Positions 17,476 through 25,941 of a stretch of DNA of 64,000 bases are shown here, piece by piece. Both the position numbers and the translations under genes were made by a program. Position 1 is the stretch's first letter. Each line of letters begins with the position of its first letter. The notes below the pieces were generated by a model. That model was not told the DNA's origin. It saw only the letters and a program-made list of their open reading frames with translations, and did not search any database. This stretch comes from Nitrospira sp. SG-bin1 (GTDB taxonomy: Bacteria > Nitrospirota > Nitrospiria > Nitrospirales > Nitrospiraceae), in NCBI GenBank assembly GCA_002083365.1, contig LVWS01000043.1, positions 62,001 through 126,000 on the forward strand, in the 5' to 3' direction.

Positions 17476-18822
17476 ATGATCGCGATTTCCGTTAGAAACG
17501 TGTCGAAGAAGTTTCGGCTCTTCGCTTCTCCCCAGGAGCGGCTTTTCGAGACATTCCATCCATTCCGGAAACGGTATCACCGAGAGTTCTTGGCCCTAAA
17601 CGGGGTGAGTCTGGACATTCCAAAGGGGCGGACCATCGGAATTATCGGACGTAATGGATCTGGGAAATCTACTCTTCTTCAGATCGTTGCAGGAATAGTC
17701 CAACCAACAAGCGGCAGCGTAGTTGTGAATGGGCGGGTTGCGGCGTTGCTCGAATTAGGAGCTGGGTTCAATCCAGATTTCACTGGTCGCGACAATGTGA
17801 TGCTTAATGGCGCATTACTGGGAGTCCCCCGTGATGAGATGATCAGGCGCATGCCGCTCATCGAAGAGTTTGCCGACATTGGCGAGTTTTTCGATCAACC
17901 GGTCAAGACGTATTCCTCCGGAATGTTCGTGCGGGTTGCGTTTGCCGCCACGATTCATGTAGATCCTGATATTCTGATTATTGATGAAGCATTGGCGGTA
18001 GGAGATGCGAAGTTCCAACACAAATGTTACGAACATTTGTCGGCCTTGCGCGAGCGAGGCATCACGATCTTGTTCGTGACTCACAGTATGGCGCTGGTCA
18101 CGACCTATGCCCAGCAGGTTGTTTTACTGGATCATGGGAAGCTGATAGCGGTCGGGGAGCCTGGTTTGATTGTCGATAAGTATCATGAGCTGCTCTTTGG
18201 AAGGAACGGTTCTGAACAAGGTTTGCGGAGTGTCGCTGAAAATGAAGTCGGCAAGAGTATGAATTGTAGAGGGCTTGATTTATTTGGCAAGCCTCAGATG
18301 GACGATATCTGCTCTGCACGGAGAAGTTACAATAAGACCGAAACGAGATTTGGAAACGGTGAAGCCAAGATCGTCGATTATGCGCTTCAATGTGACGATG
18401 TGTGGGACGTTGTGGATGTTCCCTTTCGGTCGAATCTCAATATCTATGTAAAGGTGGCATTCTTTGGTGATGTCCCGTCTCCTGCAGCCGGATTCTGCAT
18501 TAAGACTGTGGAGGGAATTTATGTCTATGCCACGAATACAATTATTATGGGTAGGCAAATAAGATCTGCCTCTAGCGGAGATGTATGGATTTTTAAATTT
18601 GCATTTGCACTCACAGTAAGTCCCGGAGACTATTTTTTGGATCTTGCCGTTCTGGAAGTAGACGGTACTCGAGGCGGATGTGTGCTGGATGTTCGCCGAT
18701 CGATTGCCCATTGTATGGTGTCCTTGGAACGAGACCGACCGTTTGATGGTCTTGTCGATCTCGATCCGACCTTTGAGGTTCTAGAGGAGCAAGCACGGGC
18801 TCGACCTTCATTTTACGATTGA
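17476..18822 (+). CDS. wzt: Polysaccharide ABC exporter ATPase with C-terminal glycan-binding domain (Wzt-like)
   Basis: ATPase partner of the upstream permease. Residues 1-235 form the nucleotide-binding domain: Walker A IGRNGSGKST, signature YSSGMFVRVAFA, Walker B ILIIDEALAVGD and the switch His in FVTHSM. The protein continues to 448 residues; residues about 290-448 resemble the beta-sandwich carbohydrate-binding domain of Wzt that recognises the finished, end-modified O-antigen (TRFGNGEAKIVDYALQ, then FRSNLNIYVKVAFF). This extension is typical of exporters whose cargo is capped by a terminal sugar or methyl group, and methyltransferases occur nearby. The linker and C-terminal part are more AT-rich than the ATPase domain. 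Confidence 0.9.
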   Translation: MIAISVRNVSKKFRLFASPQERLFETFHPFRKRYHREFLALNGVSLDIPKGRTIGIIGRNGSGKSTLLQIVAGIVQPTSGSVVVNGRVAALLELGAGFNPDFTGRDNVMLNGALLGVPRDEMIRRMPLIEEFADIGEFFDQPVKTYSSGMFVRVAFAATIHVDPDILIIDEALAVGDAKFQHKCYEHLSALRERGITILFVTHSMALVTTYAQQVVLLDHGKLIAVGEPGLIVDKYHELLFGRNGSEQGLRSVAENEVGKSMNCRGLDLFGKPQMDDICSARRSYNKTETRFGNGEAKIVDYALQCDDVWDVVDVPFRSNLNIYVKVAFFGDVPSPAAGFCIKTVEGIYVYATNTIIMGRQIRSASSGDVWIFKFAFALTVSPGDYFLDLAVLEVDGTRGGCVLDVRRSIAHCMVSLERDRPFDGLVDLDPTFEVLEEQARARPSFYD

Positions 18823-18838
18823 CTTAAGGAACCAAACA

Positions 18839-20422
18839 ATGAATCGATACTTCGATATGAATGGAATGCTGTCCTTGCCGAAAATGATCGAAATCGACCC
18901 GGTAGAGGCGTGTAATCTTAGGTGCCGCATGTGTCACGTCAGTTTCATGCCTTCCGAGAAACATCCGGTTTTTGACGTCAATCTAGTTCCTAAGTTGAAG
19001 GCATTGAAGGGAGCATACGCTTCCATCGGTTCCGGTTTTGAGCCGTTGTTATATAACGACTTTGACCGGCTTATGGGAGGACTCGCTGATCTAGGCATCA
19101 GGATGCAACTCATTACCAATGGGACACTCCTTGATAAAAATAAGTTAAAGAGATTGCTTGATTGCGATATGGAAATCATCAATTTTTCTTTCGATGGGAT
19201 TCGAAAAGATACATTCGAGTATATCCGTCGCGGAGCCGACCATAATGACACGATGAGTAATATTTTGGCTGCAAGATCGGGATTTGCGGGTAGGCAAACG
19301 GGGTTCCTTATCAATACAACAACGATGAGAAGTAACCTCGATGAGTCGATCGAGATTCTCGACTTTTGGGATCGTCATGATTTTGATGTAGTGCGGTTTT
19401 TGCCGATGCAGGTACGCTATCCCGATCAGGAGTTGATCCCAGAAAGCCTGTACCCAGTTAGAGAACAGATGAAGAGGGTATTTGATAGTGCTGCGGTGCA
19501 TTTGATCGAGCATAATCTGAAAACGGTCATGCTTCTTCCATATCTATACGCCTCTCCGGTTCGAGAAAGATTCCCAGAGAACTACGCTGGTTTGTATGTC
19601 TATTCCAACAATTCGGAGAAGCGAAAGATTCTGAGCTTACGGGAGAGATTTCAGCTCGGCGATCATCCGTTGATGCATTTTTATGACTGCCGTGCGGCTT
19701 TTACTAGTGCCACGATCTTGGCCAATGGTGATATCCAACTCTGTTATAAGTACTCGGTCGGCAATCTACACAATGCCAGCTTCGAGGACATCTGGTTCGG
19801 TGAGGAGGCGAATCGAATACGGCAATTGATAATTAATGAGCCGTCGGACTGTGCGGCCTGCGACTGTTACAAATTTGGTATCGCCTTTCACAAGCTTGAT
19901 GCAGACTGCGTTGAAAACTACTTCACGGCGGAGCTCGGCCCTTACGTCACCGATGTTGATTTTATGACCGGACTTATCCACGCTAAGGTTTCCCCTAAAC
20001 CCCCCCGACTCGTGCTCTCAGAAGGTGATTACAATATCGTGGCATATGATGATAAGTATTTTGGCATACCGCATCGTCTGGGTTGTCTCGAGGTAGATAA
20101 GACCGATTTCTCCACTATTCCAAACGTGATCGTGGAAGGTAGATTTAGTTCGGCTCTCGCTCGTGTTCGTAACGCTGATTCTGAATCCAGGCGGAACCAC
20201 GCGAAGGTTACCCTGAAGCCTCCCCAGCTGGTGTTCTCAGAAGGTGATTACAACATCGTGGCATATGATGGTAAGTATTTTGGCATACCGCATCGGCTTG
20301 GTCCCCTAGAGGTTGACAAGACCGATTTCTCAACCATTCCAGATGTGGTAGTCGAAGCGGAATGTGAGGCGGTTCTGGCCCGCGTTCGCAAACTCGGCAG
20401 GCTCAAGGCGGTCTCTGGGTAG
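18839..20422 (+). CDS. SPASM-type radical SAM protein with two C-terminal YNIV/YYGIP modules
   Basis: 527 residues. The radical SAM motif is CNLRCRMC (Cys 25, 29, 32) followed by an iron-sulfur barrel; residues about 285-350 carry a SPASM-like auxiliary cluster region (CRAAFTSATILANGDIQLC, later CAACDC). AAGGAA 7 bases before ATG 18839 is a good ribosome site. Residues 381-444 and 454-517 are two near-identical modules, 50 of 64 positions the same, with the core DYNIVAYDDKYFGIPHRLG. The same module recurs in three other proteins to 29260. The enzyme's substrate is unknown; SPASM proteins often modify peptides or sugars. The C-terminal modules are probably binding or scaffolding units, which is inference. 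Confidence 0.82.
   Translation: MNRYFDMNGMLSLPKMIEIDPVEACNLRCRMCHVSFMPSEKHPVFDVNLVPKLKALKGAYASIGSGFEPLLYNDFDRLMGGLADLGIRMQLITNGTLLDKNKLKRLLDCDMEIINFSFDGIRKDTFEYIRRGADHNDTMSNILAARSGFAGRQTGFLINTTTMRSNLDESIEILDFWDRHDFDVVRFLPMQVRYPDQELIPESLYPVREQMKRVFDSAAVHLIEHNLKTVMLLPYLYASPVRERFPENYAGLYVYSNNSEKRKILSLRERFQLGDHPLMHFYDCRAAFTSATILANGDIQLCYKYSVGNLHNASFEDIWFGEEANRIRQLIINEPSDCAACDCYKFGIAFHKLDADCVENYFTAELGPYVTDVDFMTGLIHAKVSPKPPRLVLSEGDYNIVAYDDKYFGIPHRLGCLEVDKTDFSTIPNVIVEGRFSSALARVRNADSESRRNHAKVTLKPPQLVFSEGDYNIVAYDGKYFGIPHRLGPLEVDKTDFSTIPDVVVEAECEAVLARVRKLGRLKAVSG
19979..20170 (+). repeat. YNIV/YYGIP module, copy A1
   Basis: First of eight copies of a roughly 60-residue module spread over four neighbouring genes. 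Here residues 381-444 of the SPASM radical SAM protein; core DYNIVAYDDKYFGIPHRLG, followed by an acidic LEVDKTDF stretch, IPNV and an amphipathic helix ending LARVR. Confidence 0.85.
20198..20389 (+). repeat. YNIV/YYGIP module, copy A2 (recent duplicate of A1)
   Basis: Residues 454-517 of the same protein, starting 219 bases after A1. The DNA is nearly the same over most of the unit (for instance the segment coding for SEGDYNIVAYD), which points to a recent tandem duplication or gene conversion. Core DYNIVAYDGKYFGIPHRLG. Confidence 0.85.
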
Positions 20423-20429
20423 TATTTCT

Positions 20430-21713
20430 ATGATCCTTCACAAGAACACATCACCACCCTCACCTCGCCTGTCCATTATTCTATTGGATTGGAGCTGTCG
20501 CGAACGGTTCACCACTCTTGATTGGCTACTGCAACAGGATGTGCCGAAGGATCAGTATGAGCTGATCTGGGTGGAAGTCTATGACCGTGTCGTCGACGAA
20601 GTGATGAAGAAAGCGGATGTCGTCATCACATGCAATCAGCAAGGTATCTATCACAAGCACATCGGTTACAACGCGGGATTGCTGCATGCGCGCGGTGAAT
20701 TGATCTGCGTGTGTGATAGCGATGCTGTGTTTCCGCCGGATTTTGTTCGTTCGGTCTTTCGCTCGTTTCAGATGGAGGGCGAGAAGTCTGCCGTGCCGCT
20801 GGTGCTCATGCACTATGAATGGCGCACGTCCCTCCTCTATCCCGAAGGCCTGACCGCCACCGAGACATTGAAAGACCGCGACCGCTGGCAATGGTGGCCC
20901 CTCATCGTCAACGAGGGGGCTTGTATGACCGTACGCCGGAGCGACGCGATCCGATTCGGAGGGTTCGATGAACATCCCAGTTACAAAGGCTATCTGTGCG
21001 GGCCTTATGATTTGGGATGGCGCCTGATCAATGCCGGGTGGCCTGAACAGTGGCATGACCCATCAGTGGCTCTGTGGCATTTCGCGCATCCGGATCCCAT
21101 CGGCACGAATGGTCAGAAGGCATCACTGAAACAGCTGCTGGAAAAGGCCTATCCCCATGTTGATGGTCATGCGCTGACGGCCGTTGAAGCGTTTTCGACA
21201 GGCCGATTTCAACCGTTGCGTGAAAATTCTGAGATCTGGGCTTTACGGATGAAGGATCGTTGTATCGGATCCGCGCTTGAGACACGGTACGCCGATTTGA
21301 CGGGGCAAGGGGGGTATTCACCGTGGGCAATCAGGTGGTTATGGGTCTCCTTGGCGAAAGAAATTATGGGGCGCTATTTCGGAGATCACCTGTGGAAACC
21401 TATTCGCAAGAACATGGTTTCACTTGTCGGTCAACGTCTCACAGGAATGCTGGGCGCATTGTACAGAAATCATGTCGCCCCACGCAGGGTGAATCATAAC
21501 GTACCGGCGGACCATCCAACATTGCTGTGTTCCGTGAGGGGATACAATATCGTAAAAGTTAAAGATGCTTTCTACGCGGCGCCTCAAAGCGTCGGCAACC
21601 TTGATCTGTCGACGGACGAGGGAAGAGTTCATCCAGATTTGCTGGTTTCTGAAAACTACGAGGGGCTCCTACAGAAAGTCTACGTGGCCTCTAGGGGTTA
21701 TACTAGGTTTTGA
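20430..21713 (+). CDS. Glycosyltransferase family 2 with C-terminal YNIV/YYGIP module
   Basis: GT-A glycosyltransferase, 427 residues from ATG 20430, 7 bases after the radical SAM stop. LSIILLDWSCRERFTTLDWLL opens the fold less typically than usual GT2; ICVCDSDAVFP gives the DXD metal site and GGFDEHPSYKGYLCGPYDLGWRL the C-terminal acceptor loop with acidic catalytic candidates. Residues about 362-421 are one module copy (GYNIVKVKDAFYAAPQSVG). An upstream in-frame ATG at 20364 would overlap the radical SAM gene and is rejected. The module is the same as that in the flanking radical SAM and GT-B proteins, so these enzymes probably share a partner or surface. Donor and acceptor unknown. Confidence 0.8.
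   Translation: MILHKNTSPPSPRLSIILLDWSCRERFTTLDWLLQQDVPKDQYELIWVEVYDRVVDEVMKKADVVITCNQQGIYHKHIGYNAGLLHARGELICVCDSDAVFPPDFVRSVFRSFQMEGEKSAVPLVLMHYEWRTSLLYPEGLTATETLKDRDRWQWWPLIVNEGACMTVRRSDAIRFGGFDEHPSYKGYLCGPYDLGWRLINAGWPEQWHDPSVALWHFAHPDPIGTNGQKASLKQLLEKAYPHVDGHALTAVEAFSTGRFQPLRENSEIWALRMKDRCIGSALETRYADLTGQGGYSPWAIRWLWVSLAKEIMGRYFGDHLWKPIRKNMVSLVGQRLTGMLGALYRNHVAPRRVNHNVPADHPTLLCSVRGYNIVKVKDAFYAAPQSVGNLDLSTDEGRVHPDLLVSENYEGLLQKVYVASRGYTRF
21513..21692 (+). repeat. YNIV/YYGIP module, copy B
   Basis: Residues about 362-421 of the GT2 protein, core GYNIVKVKDAFYAAPQSVG, then LDLSTDEG, HPDLLV and a helix. It aligns without gaps to the other copies over 19 positions but has lost the Pro-preceding Ile of most copies. 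Confidence 0.75.
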
Positions 21714-21724
21714 TCAATTCCGGG

Positions 21725-22195
21725 ATGCTCATAATGCGAACTTCAAAAAATTATGACCTTTTTGTCACTCATGCCTGGAGATTTCATGAAGATTGGACAA
21801 AATTTACAGAACTCATGGACAAGGTGCCGAGACTTCTGTGGCGCAACTTCAGTCTGCCTTGGCATGATCCTGCCATCAGTCCGAATACGGAAGCCGGAGG
21901 CCGATTTATCCGTAGTTCCCTGGAAAGCCAGATCATTCCCGCGCACGTCGTCGTGCTCCTTGCTGGGGTATATGAGATTCGGAGCGCCCGACTGTGGGTC
22001 GACATGGAAGTCGAAATGGCAAAGAAACACAATAAGCCCATTGTCGGTATGCCCGCGATCAATAAAGGGACAATTCCGGACGAACTCATGGCACTGTGCG
22101 ACGCGAGCAGTCAATGGGACGCGGCCCAATTGATCGCCACTATTGACCAAGTGCGGTCTCTCCCAAGGTATGCACCGCAGCCTTCGCATCGATAA
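21725..22195 (+). CDS. TIR-like domain protein (ThsB/DUF1863 type)
   Basis: Small protein of about 156 residues that is almost entirely one domain. YDLFVTHAW at the start, a short LPWHDPAI strand, and then ARLWVDMEVEMAKKHNKPIVG followed by IPDEL match the MTH538/ThsB-type TIR-like fold (DUF1863), where the W...E...A...KPI segment is the strongest signature. Family members make or sense nucleotide signals and occur in Thoeris defence and in unrelated loci. Start is unclear: TTG 21710 overlaps the upstream stop, ATG 21725 and ATG 21734 are better. No ThsA-like or other defence effector is next to it, so a defence role is open; it may instead regulate or modify the neighbouring enzymes. Confidence 0.75.
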   Translation: MLIMRTSKNYDLFVTHAWRFHEDWTKFTELMDKVPRLLWRNFSLPWHDPAISPNTEAGGRFIRSSLESQIIPAHVVVLLAGVYEIRSARLWVDMEVEMAKKHNKPIVGMPAINKGTIPDELMALCDASSQWDAAQLIATIDQVRSLPRYAPQPSHR

Positions 22196-22358
22196 TCCGC
22201 CGTTGGTGCTCCACTGAACCGCGATGGAAACCTCATCACGAGGAGAAACTGTGAGTTGGACCGTGATTGGCTCTGGATCTGATGCAGGGATGGTTATGTG
22301 ATCGTGAACAGTCAGAAAGTGAATTGATGCCACATGTGTGCTTGTGTATCTTAGGTCA

Positions 22359-22420
22359 TTATTCGGTCACATCAGTATTGTCTTTCTGCCCGATGGAAGT
22401 AATCCCCGAGGACCGAATAA
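22359..22420 (+). promoter_or_regulatory. Ten-base inverted repeat in leader of the large radical SAM gene
   Basis: TTATTCGGTC (22359-22368) and GACCGAATAA (22411-22420) are exact complements 42 bases apart. They lie in the 266-base stretch 22196-22461 that has no credible gene and ends at the radical SAM start. The span could fold as a closed multi-part leader, or be a two-half operator. No poly-T follows. Nothing else was recognised in this stretch. Confidence 0.4.
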
Positions 22421-22461
22421 CAGGTGAGGTATGGATCTTTAATCTGCGTATGAGGTAAGTG

Positions 22462-25400
22462 ATGACCGATACAGCCGTCGTTCTGACTCTTAAGAAAGGC
22501 CATGCAACTACTAAGGTAGAGGGGACACGCGTCATATTCAGCCCTCATCAATGCTTCGCCTTCGACAATGGACAGGACGATGTCGCATGTTTGCATGCGC
22601 TTGGCGCGCATCTCATGACGTTGCCCGGCCTTGCCCTGGTGGGTTCGAAGAGGTTTGTAGATTATCTTTTGCAGCATGTCCCTGATCTCAACGCCAGGAT
22701 TGTCGGCACCGTGTTGTACGACAATTCCCCGGAGTTGCATCAGCCGCATGGTCTGGCCAGTATCCGGTTGGGCGCGCTGCCAAACGAGACACAGACCGTC
22801 TTCCTCTGCGAAACATTGGCGGTTCCACGTATGCAGATGGCGAGGCAATTGCCTCGATCGGTCACTATCGTCGACCTCATGATTTTAGCCGACGTCGAAC
22901 CCGAGGTCATTCCAGCCCGCGGGTGGACGCCGTTACCGCGCAATATTTATCCGATCGATATCCCTGAGATCCAGTTCAGGAAAGATCTCGATGTGGCCAT
23001 TGTGGACTGTCCCTCACGTAACTTGTCTTTGATGCCCAATGGATTGGGATATTTGAACAACGCCCTGAAGAAGACTGCAGTGTCCTTTCAAATCGTCGAT
23101 CTGGATATTATTTCCTACCATCGATTTCATGTTCACCGGCTCTTTGACATGGGCGGCCGCATCACGCTCCCTGGTGATTTGGTGTTGCCGGAGGATCCGT
23201 GGCAAGCGGAGCACTACGATCTGTGGACTGCAACGGGTGGAGGAGCTTCAGGTCCAACCGGGCGCAATGAAGTGTTGGAGTTCTTCAGGCCGGTCATCGA
23301 CGAGGCGATCGCGGCATTGGTCGCAGCACGGCCGAAAGTACTCGGGCTTTCAATCCAAGGATGCAATGAGGCGGCGGCGCGGGAAGTTGCGCTCGGCGTC
23401 AAAGCGAAATTGCCCGACATCATGATCGTGGTCGGCGGGTTCAGTTGCTACAACGCGGATGTCGGCCGCCGCGCATTCCCGGAATGCGACTATATGTGCA
23501 TCGGTGAAGCGGATCTCACGGCCGGTCCGCTGTTGGAGGCATTGGCAAAGGGTGAGCGACCGTTCAACCAACCGGGTGTCCTGTCCCGCTTCGATACGCC
23601 GGACTATTCCTATCTTCCAGCTCCCATGATTCACAATCTGGATCAAATCGAATTTCCCAAATACGAGTGGTGCGATCTGAGCGTGTACAGAAACTTCAAT
23701 GACTACCAGCTGACTCCCATCATCGCAAGCCGCGGATGCCGCTGGTCGCGCTGCACGTTCTGCGCGGAACGATTCTACTGGCGCATTCGCACCAAAGAAA
23801 ATTTTGTCGATGAACTGGAGTGGTTGGTCGGACGTGGCTGCCACTTGTTCATGTTTAACGAGAGCGATCTCGGCGGCATGCCCGAACGGGTCATGGAGAT
23901 TTGTGATGAGATCATCCGCCGCGGCCTACACCGCAAGGTGAAGCTTACCGGCCAGCTACGCGTCAATAAGAAACAAAACCGAGCCTTCTTCGAAAAGCTG
24001 AGGGAGGCCAATTTTGTCGCGCTTCGTTTCGGAATCGATGCTTTTTCGGAGCGGACGTTGCGGCTGCAGATGAAGGGGTACACGGTTGACATGATCACCC
24101 AGAACCTGAAGGATTGCTGGGAGGTCGGGATTTTTACGGAGGTTAACTGGGTCATCGGTGTTCCCGGGGAAACCGACCAAGACGTGGAGGAGGGCATCGA
24201 GCTCATTCTTAAAAATCGTCACTATATCGGGCGTTTGGCGAACATCAATCCGCTGATCCTGGTGAACGGAAGCGTCTATTGGATCGATCCGGCATCTCAC
24301 GACATTGTACTGAAGGAACCCAAGGAAATAATGTACGAGAAGTATCCGAGAGCTCTTCCCGCAGATCAGTGGCACAGTATCGATCCATACATCGACGCGC
24401 AAGTCCGCAAGGAACGATTCGAGCGTATCGTGCTTGCATTGCACGACGCCGGGTTTAATGTTGGAGCGTGGGCCAACCGGGTGATTGAGGATGTTAAATT
24501 CAATCGTGATAAAGCCAGGACGGGGACATCGGGCACGTCGATCAGCGCCGGGGAATTTGAAATCGCCGGAGGAAAAGACCGTGATGCGGAGTCCAACGAC
24601 ATCGAAGGACAGGCGGCGCTGGAAGCCTCAAGCCAGCGTGGCCCTCTCGCGGTCCTTGAGCCGTCACGCCCCGCCAAACTGCTGCCGATGCTTCAGGAAG
24701 CGGGCAAGCCATCGGAGGATTCAGCGAAGCCAGCCGCGGAACCGCCGTTGTTTGGGATCGCCGGTCTGGCGCCGCGCATGGTTCGCAAAATGGACACCCA
24801 CACGATTATTTTCCATAACGGTTGGTATTATGGAATTCCGGCCGCACTCAGCAGCGTGGATATAACCAGTCCGGAAGCATCCGCAATCCCCGGCATTCTT
24901 CGGCATCCAACCGAAGAGGACCTCATCGTGGCTATTGAAGAAAGTGCCCGATGGGCGAATTCCCGCGGTCATTACGATGATCAAAAGAAGCAGCGGGAAT
25001 CCGGATCCTACATGCGCGTGGACAGCGTGGGGGAAAGGTCCGAATCAATTGAGATCCCCAGAAAGCCCCGCATCCTACGAGTCGGCAAGATGCATATCGC
25101 CGTGGACCAAGAGGTCCTGAAGGATCCGTTTGGGCGGAAATCGTCCATCGAAAGACGATCGAGGGGCGAGGAAGCAGGTAAGCGCAATGTCAGTGTATGG
25201 CGCCGGATGGTCGAGCTGCTGCCCGAATCATTTGAAGGAGAGCTTCGTCGCCTCATCCGTCAGGAACGTTTTAACAGAGGGAACGGTGGGCACCTGAACG
25301 ATCTGCAACTCGCCTGCATGCTCCCCCACGCAGTCGTCGTTGCGTATGTCAAAGAGCCGCTGAAGCGTGCCATGCGCCTTGTCGCGCGACGAGGCGTCGG

Positions 25401-25941
25401 TAATGAAACACCGATCGGAGTGCCTGTGAAAGGGGAAAATTTCTCCATCCTGTCCGTCGTGACCAAGAATGCTCAACCGGAATTGTTGTGGACGATCGGC
25501 AATTACAACCTCGTGAAGTTTGACGGCATGTTCTACGGGGTCCCACATGGGGCCTATGTGGAATGGGATTCCGGGTTACTCTCGTCGATTCCCGGCATGT
25601 TGGTCGGAGACACCATAGCCGAAGTGGATGGTCTGATCCGGAAACTCGGGGGAGAGTCAGGGAAGGTCTCGGCCGCCACAAGCGATGGTCGTTCGCACGC
25701 ATCTGGATTTACAAAGTCGCCTGTCTTGCTTCGTACGATGCCGGAGGAAGGATACGATGTGATCTCCTATGAGGGCTGGATTTATGGCATGCCGCATGCG
25801 TTAGGGCCCATTGATCTAACGGAGATCGACGTCCTAGAGATGCCAGGCGTCATTCGCGACGTTTCCCGTGATGCGGTGGAAAATGAAATCCTTGCGCTGG
25901 GTCACAACAATGTCAGATCGTGCAGTGCCGTTGAAGCATGA
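22462..25941 (+). CDS. Giant B12-type radical SAM protein with three YNIV/YYGIP modules
   Basis: About 1159 residues. Residues 1-135 look like a Rossmann-type domain (ALVGSKRFVDYLL, IVGTVLYDNSPE) of unknown role. Residues about 180-380 are a cobalamin-binding-type domain (DLDVAIVDCPSRNLSLMP, VLGLSIQGCNEAA, IVVGGFSCYN). The radical SAM motif near residue 426 is CRWSRCTFC, a CX4CX2C spacing instead of the usual CX3CX2C. FNESDLGGMPE and ALRFGIDAFSE follow in the barrel. A low-complexity, acidic linker from about residue 690 leads to three modules at about 777-833, 1006-1063 and 1088-1147. GTG 22459 or ATG 22462 is the start, and the stop overlaps the SDR gene as ATGA. Substrate unknown. Confidence 0.8.
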   Translation: MTDTAVVLTLKKGHATTKVEGTRVIFSPHQCFAFDNGQDDVACLHALGAHLMTLPGLALVGSKRFVDYLLQHVPDLNARIVGTVLYDNSPELHQPHGLASIRLGALPNETQTVFLCETLAVPRMQMARQLPRSVTIVDLMILADVEPEVIPARGWTPLPRNIYPIDIPEIQFRKDLDVAIVDCPSRNLSLMPNGLGYLNNALKKTAVSFQIVDLDIISYHRFHVHRLFDMGGRITLPGDLVLPEDPWQAEHYDLWTATGGGASGPTGRNEVLEFFRPVIDEAIAALVAARPKVLGLSIQGCNEAAAREVALGVKAKLPDIMIVVGGFSCYNADVGRRAFPECDYMCIGEADLTAGPLLEALAKGERPFNQPGVLSRFDTPDYSYLPAPMIHNLDQIEFPKYEWCDLSVYRNFNDYQLTPIIASRGCRWSRCTFCAERFYWRIRTKENFVDELEWLVGRGCHLFMFNESDLGGMPERVMEICDEIIRRGLHRKVKLTGQLRVNKKQNRAFFEKLREANFVALRFGIDAFSERTLRLQMKGYTVDMITQNLKDCWEVGIFTEVNWVIGVPGETDQDVEEGIELILKNRHYIGRLANINPLILVNGSVYWIDPASHDIVLKEPKEIMYEKYPRALPADQWHSIDPYIDAQVRKERFERIVLALHDAGFNVGAWANRVIEDVKFNRDKARTGTSGTSISAGEFEIAGGKDRDAESNDIEGQAALEASSQRGPLAVLEPSRPAKLLPMLQEAGKPSEDSAKPAAEPPLFGIAGLAPRMVRKMDTHTIIFHNGWYYGIPAALSSVDITSPEASAIPGILRHPTEEDLIVAIEESARWANSRGHYDDQKKQRESGSYMRVDSVGERSESIEIPRKPRILRVGKMHIAVDQEVLKDPFGRKSSIERRSRGEEAGKRNVSVWRRMVELLPESFEGELRRLIRQERFNRGNGGHLNDLQLACMLPHAVVVAYVKEPLKRAMRLVARRGVGNETPIGVPVKGENFSILSVVTKNAQPELLWTIGNYNLVKFDGMFYGVPHGAYVEWDSGLLSSIPGMLVGDTIAEVDGLIRKLGGESGKVSAATSDGRSHASGFTKSPVLLRTMPEEGYDVISYEGWIYGMPHALGPIDLTEIDVLEMPGVIRDVSRDAVENEILALGHNNVRSCSAVEA
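24787..24957 (+). repeat. YNIV/YYGIP module, copy C1
   Basis: First copy in the 1160-residue radical SAM protein. Core THTIIFHNGWYYGIPAALS, then VDITSPEASAIPGILR and a C-terminal helix. Same column pattern as the other seven copies. Confidence 0.78.
25474..25647 (+). repeat. YNIV/YYGIP module, copy C2
   Basis: Second copy in the same protein, core NYNLVKFDGMFYGVPHGAY, then SSIPGMLVGDTIAEVDGLI. About 170 residues of arginine-rich sequence separate it from C1. Confidence 0.8.
25720..25899 (+). repeat. YNIV/YYGIP module, copy C3
   Basis: Third copy, near the C-terminus; core GYDVISYEGWIYGMPHALG, then IDLTEIDVLEMPGVIRD and a final helix. It is only 24 residues after C2. Confidence 0.8.

Noticed and set aside
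17815..18084. Antisense frames in the Wzt gene as possible toxin or small proteins
   Set aside because: No start context and the ATPase motifs lie on the + strand.
22267..22458. 63-codon + frame ending right before the giant radical SAM start
   Set aside because: No ribosome site, TTG start, no motif; the region more likely is leader with an inverted repeat.
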